A stretch of 64,000 bases of DNA, taken from positions 1 through 64,000 of the forward strand of contig JAIVFJ010000320.1 of assembly GCA_025765615.1 (NCBI GenBank), given 5' to 3'. The notes under the pieces were generated by a model. That model did not search any database and was not told the origin of the DNA. It saw only the letters and a program-made list of their open reading frames with translations. The stretch comes from Zopfochytrium polystomum (taxonomy: Eukaryota > Chytridiomycota > Chytridiomycetes > Chytridiales > Chytridiaceae). The position numbers were made by a program, and so were the translations under genes. Shown piece by piece: positions 34,413 to 44,930 of this stretch. Position 1 is the stretch's first letter; the number at the start of each line of letters is the position of its first letter.

Positions 34413-37400
34413 ATGGATCCCCACTCGTCGGCGTCTGTCCTCTCGCAACTTCAGCACCAGATTGGCGATCTCCACACTGACGACGTGAACGGTCACTCGA
34501 GCGCTCCGATCGATGGCTTCACCGAAACTGGTGGCTCTTCTTCCTCCACCGTCTCTGCCGATGTTGACGACGACGATTCGACTGAATCCATCGCTTCTGC
34601 GTCGGTCGCTGTCTCGAAGAAACCGGTTGCCGCCCCCGATCTGAAAAGCATGGAACAGTTCCCTTCGCTTCCCACTGCTCCCAACCGTCCCCTGCCTGCT
34701 TGGAGGGTTCCTCCCGTTTCCAGCCCCAAGCCTGCTGCTGCTGCCCCAAAGAAGCCCGCCGGAACAGTCACGGAACGCGTCGATATTCCTTTGAATTTGC
34801 ATGTGAGTAGACTTTGTTCTGAACAGTGTGCTGCGCACATTAATGATTTTCTCCCCTTTGTTTTCGCTTTCTAGGCCAAGCTTCCCGCCAACGGCAGAGG
34901 AAGTGCCGGCGACCTCTTCAAGCTTATCACGATCAAAACTCAGACCTCGATTGAATCCTCGGTGAACCGCCACGACGGCGTCACGACGTACCTCATCAGC
35001 GGCAAGGCCGACCAAGTCAAACAGGCACGGCGTGAACTCATCAGTAAAGTCGGCATCGAGGTAATAAAAAATAGCTCCCCAATAGGATTTCAACCACTAA
35101 CGCGTAAAATACATGTCAGGTTAAACTCACTGTCAACATGCCCGTCTCCGTTCGTCCGCACCTCTTCGGTTCAGGCGGAAAGAATCTCAAAGACTTGACC
35201 GCCCGCACCGGATGCAAAATTGACGTACCCAAACTGAAAGAACCAGTGAACGCCTCTGCGGATTACGAGCCTGACTTCGACGAGGAAGAGCAGGAAATCA
35301 CCATCACCGGAGACTTTGAAGGTGCCAAAATCGCAAAGGAGGAGATCGAGTCCCTGATCACGAAAAGGGTGAGTTGATGCAGAGGTTGTCTTTCAGATTT
35401 ATTTCTGACGGGAGGGACGTGCAGACGAGCAAAGTCACCCTTCGTGTGCCAGTACCGCGCCAGTACCACCCTCACATTGCGGGCGCGCACGGCACCAACG
35501 TCGAGGCACTCCAGCTCGAGACAAACACTCGCATTCACATTCCTCCCATGGGACCAATCACCGGAGCCAAGGCTGACAGGAATTTGGACGAAATCTCAAT
35601 CGTTGGCTCGAAGGAAGCTGTTCGCGCGGTGGAAGAAAAAGTAAAATCGCACTTGGAAGAGCTGGTAAGCGGCGAGTCGCTCTGTTGTCAGAAAGAACTA
35701 TAGGTTTCTCACTCCACGTGCAGCAGCGAGCTTTGCAGAATGCCACAGTTACGATTAAGAAAAAGCAGCAGCGATTCCTCATTGGCCCCAAAGGTGCTGC
35801 GATGCAGGAAATTCTTCAAGAGTCCGGATGTTCCGTTGAAGTTCCAGCTGCTGACGACCCGAGTGAGGAAGTCCGCATTCTTGGCCCTGCAAGCAAACTG
35901 TCGGCCGCACTCGGCATCATTTTCCAGAAGGTGAGGCATTGAACATGTATGCCTTTGAAGCTCATCACCAAAGATAGGCGAACGCGATCACGCTGGAGGA
36001 AGTCGACATAGCTCCTCTTCTTCCCAAGTCGACCGATGTTGCGCTTTTCTTGAGGTTTTTGTTCTCGAAGGAACGCACTGAGGTCCGAAAGATTGAAACG
36101 GACAACAGCGTCAGCCTGCATAAACTTGCTACCGACGACAACCCAAGCAATCTTGTCGAAGTCCAAGGAAAAGAGAGCGAAGGTGTCAAGAACGGACGCA
36201 CTGCACTGATTGCCCTCGTGAAAGAGCTGGGTAGCACGCTCTACATTGGCGAAATCGAAATTCCTCACGAGCTGCACAAGTTTGTGGTCGGAAAGGGCGG
36301 CCAGAACATTGGAAAACTCAAGGCGACACCCAGCTTCGAAGGCCGACTGGTTGACTTGATCGTTCCCGACCAGGACCGGGAGAAAGACTCGATCGTCGTT
36401 GTCGTTAAACGGGTATCAGCAGGACTCGGTGCGGCTCCCAATGCCAAAGCCCCGAAAAAGGGCCCATCGCCCGCGGACGCTAGCCTTACCGAGGCTCAGG
36501 CATTTGTCGCCAAATTGCGAGAAGATATCCTCGCCATTGTGACGGCTCAAGCGGACTTCGTTAGCGAAACAGTGCCGGTTCCTTCGAAATACCACGGTCG
36601 CCTCATTGGTTCAGGCGGCGACAAGCTGAAGGAGCTCTTGGGACCGCACGCGAACGATGTTTCCGTCCGGTTCCCCACCGCGGCGTCAAAGGAGAAGGAC
36701 GAAGCTGCCCCTAAAAAAGCCGCTGCCATCGAACCAAACACTATTGTCATCAAGGGCCCGAAGAAGTTGGTCGCGGAAGTGAAGGCCAAGCTGACTGCCG
36801 TGGCTGCTGAGCTCAAGCACATTGAAGTCATTGCGTCGTACTCTGAGAGCCTGTCGATCAAGAAAGGTCTTGGAAAGCGAGTCCTTTCCGGCGCTGGGGG
36901 CGGCAACGGCGGCGCTCCTGAAGACCGCGGCCCTGGCGGTATCGGTTGGCTCATTCGGCAAGTAAAGGAAGCCATGGCAGCAGCACCGGTTGCCCACGCC
37001 AAGGCAGGGGAGGCGCCGCCACCAGAAGCTGCCATCAACAGCCTCCGCGTCGATATCGAAACGCCTTCGTCGGTCACGGCAGAAACCGAGACTCTGGTGA
37101 TCACTGGCCCAAAAGTCTGTGTGCAACACGCCAAGAAGATTCTCGCCGAGCGTTCCACGCGGCTTGCGGACTTGACGCAGGTGGAAGTCAAACTTTTTGA
37201 GGAGATCTCTGCGGCGGCAAAGACCGAACTCAAGGCATCTGCGGATGAGGCCGAATTGAAGCGTTTGACGATCCGTCGCCTCATTGGAAAGGAGGGGAAA
37301 GGCGTTAAGGCTATCATGGAGCGCTACGCCGTTTTTGTGCAGTTCCCAGAGGGCAAACGGCGGAGAAGGAAGGCAGGCGAGGATGACGAGGAGACCGAAG

Positions 37401-39952
37401 ACGCGGTCGTAGACGAAGACGTTGCTGCTGTCGCAAACGTGGATGGCATGGCGGTCATCAAAGGCAACAAGAACGATGTCGAGGACGCGCGGAAAGCGAT
37501 TTTGGAAGCTATCGAAAAGGAGGTGCGTGACAGGGCATCCTTTTTTTTTTGCGAGCAACTGATTGTTTTTCCTAACTCAACCTGTTTCGATTCATGGCAG
37601 ATCATTCGATCTTTCTCCCTTTCGTTCGTCATTCCGAAATCAGTCCTTCCGTTCATCGTCGGTGCTCAGGGCTCGAAGATCAAAGCCATCAAGGACGCCT
37701 CCGATTGCCGTATTGACTTTAACGATGTCGAAGATGCCGACGGAAACCCAGCCATTGAAGTTGTGATCGAGGGCAGTCGGAAAGGCTGCCAGGCGGCCAA
37801 GAAAAAGATTTTGGACGAAGCGGACGAGCTGGCAAGTTTCTTTTTGGATTCATGAAGGCCCGAAAAGCTGAACTTTTTATTTCTTTATTTGTTTCAGGTT
37901 AGCGTAGAGTCGGTGGCGATTCCGATTCCAAACTACCTGCACAAGGACATCATCGGTCCAGCGGGCACGCGCATTCGGACGCTCATTGACGCGTTCGGAG
38001 GACAGGACAAAGTCAAGGTTCAGTTCCCCTCCCGTGGAGACTCTGTCATTGGCGGGCCAGGCTCGAACGTGGTCACCATCAAGGCCCACCGCCGTGATCT
38101 GGACAAGCTTCGCACCGCCATTCTCGACGCCACCGCCGATGTCCTGTCAACGCCCGAAATGAAGCACGCCCTGATCGATGAAGAGACGGCCGAGGTTGTC
38201 GCCGATACTGTGACTGTCTCAAAGTCTGACGTTTCCCGCATCCTGGGCCGTGGCGGCGACAGCGTCAAGGAGATCATGCGCACGCACAAGGTCGTCCTGT
38301 GGGTTGCCGAGGCGGACGAAGGGTCGGAAAAGTCGGCCGAAGTGGAGATTCGAGTCGTCGGAACGACAACGGAGTCCGTCGAAGCTGCCTTGGTCGATGT
38401 GAAGGGCAAGCTTCAATCGGTCAAGTCTGTCCCCGTGCCCGCAAAGATCCTGGAGATTCTCGCAGAGTCTGGTCAGCGCCGCAGCACGGAGCTTGCGGCC
38501 GTTCAGGACATTGCCAAGCGCATTCGCGCCGAGTCGGGAGGATCGGCGCACGTCGATATTCCGGACGCGGTGTCGAAAGGTAAACCAGACGCGACTCTGG
38601 AGATCCGCGGTGAGAGCAAGGCCGTTGAGGCCGCTGTCGCCACTGTCACTCGTCTCCTCGGAGAGCTCGCTCTCTACGATGCAAACATCAGCATTCCCAT
38701 CGCGGGCGAGCTTCGGCCGCACATCATTGGAAAGGCCGGAGCCACCATCTCCCGCCTCCGCGCCGAGTCTGGCGCCAGCATTGAGATTGCCGGCTCGCCG
38801 AGGCAAACCGGGCCGACCAGCGTCGTGATTCGCGGCTCCCAGGAGGCGGTCGACGCCGCGGCTGCGCTGGTCAACAAGATCGTTGCCGACCAGAAAGTCC
38901 GCCTCGAGCAGGAAAAAGCCCGACGCGCCTCCCCCGCTGCCTTTTCCGCCGGCCCGACCTCGACGTCCAAGTCGCTCCCGCTGGGCCCGGCGCGCATCGA
39001 CGACGACAATTCCAGCGACGCGACCGGCGACTCGGGGCACGTCCCCACCCCCGCTGCCGCGACGGGCGTTCCCGGCTTTTCTGGCCGCTCCGCGCAGCGC
39101 GGCGGCAAGCGGCGCGGCGGCGCGCCGGCCGAGACGTCGATCCCCCGCCCGATCGCGTCGGCCCCGCCGGCGGCCGCGCTTTCGTACCAGGCGTACACGA
39201 GCACGCTCGAGAAGCCGAGCGAGGACGTCTGGCAGGACGTCAAGAAGAAGGGCAAGAAGACCGAGGAGGAGGCCGTCCCCGCGGCGGTCGAGGCGAAGCA
39301 GGTCCCGGGCGCGCCGTCGTCGTCGTCGTCGGCGTCCGTGTCGGTGACGGTGACGGCGCCGGCGGACGCTGCGGTGCCCGGCGCGGCGGGCGCGGGCGAG
39401 GCGGCCAAGAAGAAGAAGAAGAAGAAGTCGGCGGGCGCAGCAAACATTGACACGTCGGTCCAACAGCAGCAGCAGCCGCCCGCCGCTGCGGCAGCGTCCA
39501 GCCTTCCCGTGCCCGCGGTGCACGTGTCAGGCCCAGCCTCACCATCGCCGACGTCGACGCACTTTTCGCTCCCGCACGCGCGCACGCCGGCACCGTCCCC
39601 GTCGGTGGCGCACCCGCCGCGTCCCCTGCCCTCTGTCTCGGCGGCGTTTGTGTCGTCCAGCCTCGCGTCCAAGGCATTCTCGGCGGCCGATTTTGAGGAC
39701 GACGAGGACGTTGGCGCTGCGACGGCGCCGCCCAAGGCGACCGAGGACGACGGGTGGACGACGGTGAAAAAGTTCAAGATGAACAAGGTTGAGGCCGCGG
39801 CTGCCGCGGCGGCTGCAGCTGCGGCGCCGGCGGCGGCCGAGGGCGGGGAGGGGGCTGCGGCCAAGAAGAAGAAGAAGAAGAACAAGAAGAAGAAGGCGGG
39901 TGCTGCTGCCGACGGTGGTGCTGGTGGTGAGGGCAGCGGCGGCGATGATTAA
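34413..39952 (+). CDS. SCP160: Vigilin/Scp160-type multi-KH RNA-binding protein
   Basis: Ribosome- and ER-associated RNA-binding protein family. Eight exons: 34413-34802, 34875-35060, 35120-35368, 35425-35664, 35724-35930, 35978-37522, 37601-37831, 37898-39952; 1700 residues, longer than yeast Scp160 (1222) or human vigilin (1268). Ten clear KH GxxG loops are visible: FGSGG, IAGAHG, LIGPKG, VVGKGG, LIGSGG, LIGKEG, IVGAQG, IIGPAG, ILGRGG and IIGKAG, each followed by the usual helix; at least three further KH-like blocks lack the loop (in exon 2, around 36810 and around 38425). The last about 340 residues are a low-complexity tail (Ala/Pro/Ser, several Lys-rich runs such as KKKKKKS near the end) not typical of the family. 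The intron at 37832-37897 uses a GC donor. Identification is firm; the symbol is by analogy. Confidence 0.93.
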
Positions 39953-40453
39953 ACGCGTTGAAGGGGAAGGGGGTCATGGATGCGACAAACACTCTTTGTG
40001 TTATAAGACAAAGGGGGTTGAGGGGTTTCTTTTTTTTTTTTTCTCCTTTTTTATCTTGCTTTTTTGGTTCTCTCGTTTGTTTCTACTCGCTCTCTCCCAC
40101 GCTCTTTCACTCCCTCACTCTCTCTCACTCCTCCTTTCACTGTTGTTCCTGTGTTTGTGCTTGCTGCATGTAAGGAATCACTCTTTTCTTTTCCTTTTTT
40201 TGGTTGTTCTTTTGATGTTTTTCGTTTCTCCCACTGCTTTTCTTCTAAAAGGATGAACGAATTTGGCGCCGTACCAAAAAATTATTGTTGTCCAGGGCGT
40301 CTTCATGAGCAGGTTGTTGTGGCGTCGGGAGGCCCTTCTCTACCTTGCCCCTGCCTGGAATCAGGCATGGGCCCCCCTTGTGGTCTGCTGAATTTTTTTT
40401 TCCCGCGGATCTAGCCATCCAGCAGTTATCCAGCAGTGCACGGGGGAGAAGTG

Positions 40454-40492
<39 letters not shown>

Positions 40493-41279
40493 CGCTCACC
40501 CCTCCTAAAAAACAGAAATGCTCGTCAAGCAACGCAGTCAGGAAAGCTTTCTCAATATTAAACAAATCCTTATGAGATTCGGCAATGCGCATATGGTACT
40601 TTTAGTGGCAAATAAGCAATGTTTTTTTTTGATTATGCTTCATCAAAATGGGCTTTTTCCTTGGGAAGTTTATGTTATGCGCACTGAAAGTCTGGAAATT
40701 TGGACGAAACTAAAGGAATTGACTTTTAAAGATAAATTTGCAAGAAACTGGCAAGAGAACATCCTTGGTACGTGCAATCAATGCAGAAGAACGAGATTTG
40801 CCCAATCAAACGATGCTCGTGATCACCCAACAATCTGCAATGTAATGATAAGAATAGTGGGTTTACCCAGAAACCCCCCATTCAAAACTGACTACTCCAA
40901 CAGTTTTCATCTGCTTCTAGATGGACTTACAGTTAATTTGATATGATGTTTTTTGTAAATTTGTTTGAAAACTAATGAAATATCCTTTGAAATGGTAATG
41001 GCAAGAACAGATATATTCCAAAAAAAAAAGCCCCCCTCCGAGCCCTGAAAAAATTTGGAAGGTGTGCAAACATCGCCCCCCGCCGCGAGGTCGAGGGTTC
41101 TTGACGATCGCGCCCCCACGGCGCGTGCGTCCCTGCGGTCATACTCAAATTGTTGAAAGGCAACAGAAAAGCGCACCATTTTGGTGCGTGCGTAGCATCC
41201 ATGCGATGGGGCCAAAGGGCCGTCAATGGAAGGGGAGGTTAATCTAGTGATACATATTTATCTGCTGGTGTAGGCCCCG
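39953..41279. other. Intergenic, poly-T and AT-rich unidentified frame
   Basis: Follows the vigilin-type stop. Contains pyrimidine-rich 3' flanking DNA and a run of about 36 T at 40457-40492. A 142-codon AT-rich frame (40518-40946, plus) has base use unlike the neighbouring genes and a CNQCRRTRFAQ element, but no family could be assigned; it may be mobile-element debris. Confidence 0.5.
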
Positions 41280-42380
41280 CCCATCAATCCCCTCCTCGTT
41301 AACTTCAGCTCTCTCCTCCGCTCACCACTTGCTTCCCTCTGGGCCCTGGTTGGGCAGGTCCTCTCATTGTGCGTTGGACCTCCCCCAGTAGTGATCTGGA
41401 CCTGCGGCCACTCTGGTTCAACCAGCAACGAGGCAGCTAATCAGCTAGCTTGCCACCTCAACATCTCCCAGACCGTCCTGCCAGCCGCAGCCTTCATTGG
41501 TGAGACAGCAGTCCTCAGTCAACTTCGTCGACAACTCTGCTGTCTTCATCAGCACAAATTTCACCTTAGCCTTTCCAATTTTTCCTTTGCTTCTGCTTTT
41601 TGTGACTCATTTTCTTCTGTTCATTGGGAGTCCACCTTTCTGGTTCTTCATTCTGGCATCTGCCCCTCTTCCCTCTTTGATATGCTTCCTGCTTCACATC
41701 GCCCCAAATTCCACCTCCAATTGTTTACTGAATCCCTTTCCGCACAATCTCGCTCTACCTCTGGTCCCCTATCGTTTACCCCAATGGATCTTGTGAGGCA
41801 GAGACTTTTCTCACAATTTCCTCTGCCCTGTTGCCCACAAAGCCTACTATGAGATCTCTACATTTCTGAAGGCTCATCCCATTGTCTAGTGGATATGTGG
41901 GGAAAGGACAAGTCATCAATGATGGGGAACTCCTGGTTCTAAGGGCCAGTACCCTGGTGTTGGTGTTAATACTACACTCTATGTATGCTCTGAATCAATG
42001 AACTAGCCAAGGAAGAGCTTTTAAAGAGACCTCAACAGCTCAATGGCCCATGAGATTAGGAATCTCATACTACCTTGCTTTTGAAATTCGCTTACGTCTG
42101 CCCTCGCCACGTGCTCTCCATCCAATCCCTCACATCCCACTCCTCACTCCCATGCTCCCTTTTGGGTTGACCTTCCTGAATTTTCCCTTTCTGAAGATGT
42201 ACCACTCAACTTCCTTGACCTTCTTCGGCATCATCCCTCAAGCCTTTTACAATATCCTCTACAATCGGGAAACCTTCCCTGCCGACAATGTTGCAACTGC
42301 CCTCGTGCATATCTTTGACAACTTTCTTCTCAACTCCATCAGATCATATGGCGCCCTCGCTGCGATGAGACCATCGACTG
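41280..42380 (+). mobile_element. LINE-like relic, 5' part (RNase H motif), interrupted by copia
   Basis: The frame at about 41367-41852 contains VIWTCGHSGSTSNEAANQLA, which follows the RNase H core pattern of Tad/I-type non-LTR retrotransposons (a W..GH.G..GNE.AD.LA element). The downstream frame (42050-42380) is open and continues, in the same phase and after removing one copy of the target-site duplication, into the sequence right of the copia element at 50300. No reverse transcriptase core was seen, so this is a partial element; the upstream limit is not defined. Confidence 0.5.
42376..42380. repeat. Left target-site duplication GACTG
   Basis: GACTG immediately precedes the left LTR and recurs immediately after the right LTR (50295-50299). 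Five bases is the usual copia integrase footprint. Confidence 0.9.
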
Positions 42381-43586
42381 TGTTGAGATTCGACCCACGG
42401 GGTACACTACGCCCGTTACTGATGATCCCTTTGAGAACTCCATCCAATCACATTGGATGGGGTGTTTGAAGGGCTCAGTAGATTCAATACTTGAATGGGG
42501 CGCTCGGAAGGGCTAATCTGTTCTCAATAAAAAGAGATAGGCAAAGGCGGCTGTTGTTCTAGCTTTGTTCATCCTACCGGTAGGAACAATGCAATTAGAA
42601 CATGCACAAAAACGCTCAAACTACGCACTCTGCACATGTAACACAGCACAGCAAGCATGCAGAAGCAGTGTACCACTGCCCAATGCTCCGGAATTCCGCT
42701 CTCTGCACCGGAATTCCGCTCTCTGAATCGGAATTCCGCTCTCTGCACCGGAATTCCGCTCTCTGCATCGGAATTCCACTCCCTGATCAGGGATTCCAGC
42801 TTTCCTGCTGTTCTGTGCAATCTGAGCAATGCAACAGGCATTTAGGAATCAGGGATTGCACCAATCACTGCATTTCTAAAAGTGAGATAAAAACTGAGCT
42901 CACCAGAGATTGCACCAATCATTGGATTTCTAAAAACAAGGAAAAAAGCGGCTTGTTTCCCAAACAAGCTTCCTGATTTGGAAACAACCAAACCAATTTA
43001 CAAGCAACTGTTTCTCAAACAAGCTGTAAATTGGTTCCTGGTGGTACTCAGCCCAGACAAAGTGCTCAGCCCAGGGTGGTACTCAGCCCTGGCTAGTACT
43101 TAGCCCTGGGTGGTGCACAGCCCAGGCTGGTACTTACCCCTGGCTGGTACTCAGCCCTGAGTGATGCCCAGCCCTGGGTGGTACTCAGCCCTGAATGGGT
43201 ACTTAGCCCAGGATGGGGGTTGGTGCTCAGCCTGTTTTATCTCATTTCTGTGGCCTGCTCTGTGCAGCCCACTGCTCTCTCTGTTTTCTGATGGCTCCAA
43301 CCTGCAGGAGTATAAAAGCAGCAACCTCTCACAGAGATCAAACAAAAAAAAAAAAAAAAAAAAAGAAAAAAAAAACCCCCTCCTTGCTGCTTTGACAGAA
43401 TCCAGTGCAAAACAAGCCAATCTCTCTTCCTCCATTTGCTCTCTCTTCCATCTCTGCCCACTCACTCCTCTCTCCTCTCTCCATCCTCTCACTCCTCTCC
43501 CTTTTCCATCATCACTGCTCTCTCTCTCTCTCTCTCTTCATCCCCACACACACCAAGTCCCTCCAGTCCTGGGTGGGATTTTATCA
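42381..43586 (+). repeat. Left LTR
   Basis: Contains an AATAAA at about 42525, five tandem copies of a 20-bp ggaattccgctctctgcacc unit starting near 42690, a perfect 12-bp inverted repeat (42991-43002 with 43025-43036), a degenerate tandem array of ggtactcagccc-type units (about 43030-43230), a TATAAAA box at 43311, an A-rich tract (43344-43373) and a (CT)n stretch (43518-43536). Confidence 0.95.
43311..43317 (+). promoter_or_regulatory. TATA box in left LTR
   Basis: TATAAAA in the U3-like part of the left LTR, downstream of the tandem arrays. The identical site is in the right LTR at 50022. Likely drives the element's genomic RNA. Confidence 0.7.
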
Positions 43587-43800
43587 CAAAGCTACCTACA
43601 ATCCGTCGGCCACACTTGTACGCTCGAACAGGGCCCTGCTGCTCTTACAAGAAAAGGGTTTTCTGACTCTAAACAAGACCAACCTGTCTGTGAGCACCGG
43701 CTCACCAGCTACTTTAAGGCAACAAAGGGCTCTTGGCTCTCTACAAGAAAAGGGCTACCGCTCTAAACAAGTCCATTGGTCCACCAAGCCGCTACCTAGC

Positions 43801-44930
43801 ATGTCTTCTTCGACCCCCAAGGCTGTCCGCTTCTCTTCTTACGGCTACCAGGCTTGGAAACTGCATGTGGAAGAAGTCATCAAGCCGGTCATGGCATACA
43901 ATCTTGTTGCCAGCTTCCTCAAGCCTGATTACTTTGGTACGTTCAACGAGCACTGCACCAAGGTCGGCATCGGCGCTGCTCCTCCCAGTATTGGTTCTCC
44001 CCCTGAATCCTCTGCAACGGCGGAGGCCAAGGCTGCGTACAGTGAGATGGACCGTCTGCACCACGCTGCCCTTGACAAGTACCACACTGGTATACGCCAA
44101 GAACACAAGACCTACAGGGAGCTTGAGGTCCAACACGACAAGGCGGTTGCTACCCTCGACTCCTGCTCGCGCATCGAGGATGTGCGCTCCATGAATGCAG
44201 CAAACATCACCAACTGCGCTGATTGGTACAAGTGGCTCAATGACAAGTACGCCCTGCAGGACCACACTGGTTCACAGCAGGACAAGTGGCTTGCGACTTA
44301 CAGTCGTTTGGCAAAACCCAGAGACTCTGGTCCGGCAGCCCAGGAGTGGTACACCACTCTGACCACACTGGTCACGGATTGGCCAAAGCATTTCAAATGT
44401 ACTGCCACCACTTGCAGGGGTGTGACAAACATCCTGCGTTCTGCCATCATCACAAAGCAAGGGAAACGCTGCCTGGACATGAAATCTTCTCTGGCGTTCG
44501 TCAAAATCTTCTCAAGGGGCTGTCAGGCTACGCCAACACCAGCGATCTCGTCAAGGAGTTGACAAAGTGCCACACACTGTACCAGCAAAGCAAAGAGAAA
44601 AGCAGCAGACACTCTGCTCACCATGGCACTTCTGAGATGGAAACAGCTGCTTCAGCAAAGACCTCAGTGGCAACCAAGAAGCGCAAGATCGGTGAGGCAC
44701 TCAACGGCAAGCCTACTTGTGACCTTCATGGAATCTGGGTCTCACACTCTTGTGAGGAATGCCTCAAGTTCCCTCACGGTAAGTCAGAGCCGGCTCGCCC
44801 TGCAAAGAAGGCCAAGGGCAAGCAGCCTGCAAACGCCAAAGAAGCCAAGGCCACGCCAGCTGATTCCAAGAAAGCTACTGAGACTGCCAAGATTGCACGT
44901 GAGGATGGATACTCCACCACCACCTCCTGA
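43801..44930 (+). CDS. Copia Gag (nucleocapsid), split over two frames
   Basis: ATG 43801 opens MSSSTPKAVRFSSYGYQAWK, a UBN2-like copia Gag. The N-terminal part is in one frame to about 44390; the rest (LLKGLSGYANTSDLVKELTK onward) is one register back, so a -1 step or a one-base indel lies between about 44370 and 44520. The C-terminal part has KKRK and Lys-rich nucleic-acid-binding segments and a knuckle of the CX2HX5HX4C type (CDLHGIWVSHSCEEC). It ends TCC TGA at 44925-44930, exactly where the Pol frame (+1) is open. Confidence 0.85.

Noticed and set aside
38219..39885. Long minus-strand frames opposite the vigilin-type gene
   Set aside because: Shadow frames caused by GC-rich codon use on the coding strand; KH motifs are on the plus strand.
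43587..43620. Canonical TGG-type primer binding site after the left LTR
   Set aside because: The sequence after TTATCA (caaagctacc) does not match a tRNA 3' end that I can name; an internal tRNA fragment primer is possible but unsupported.
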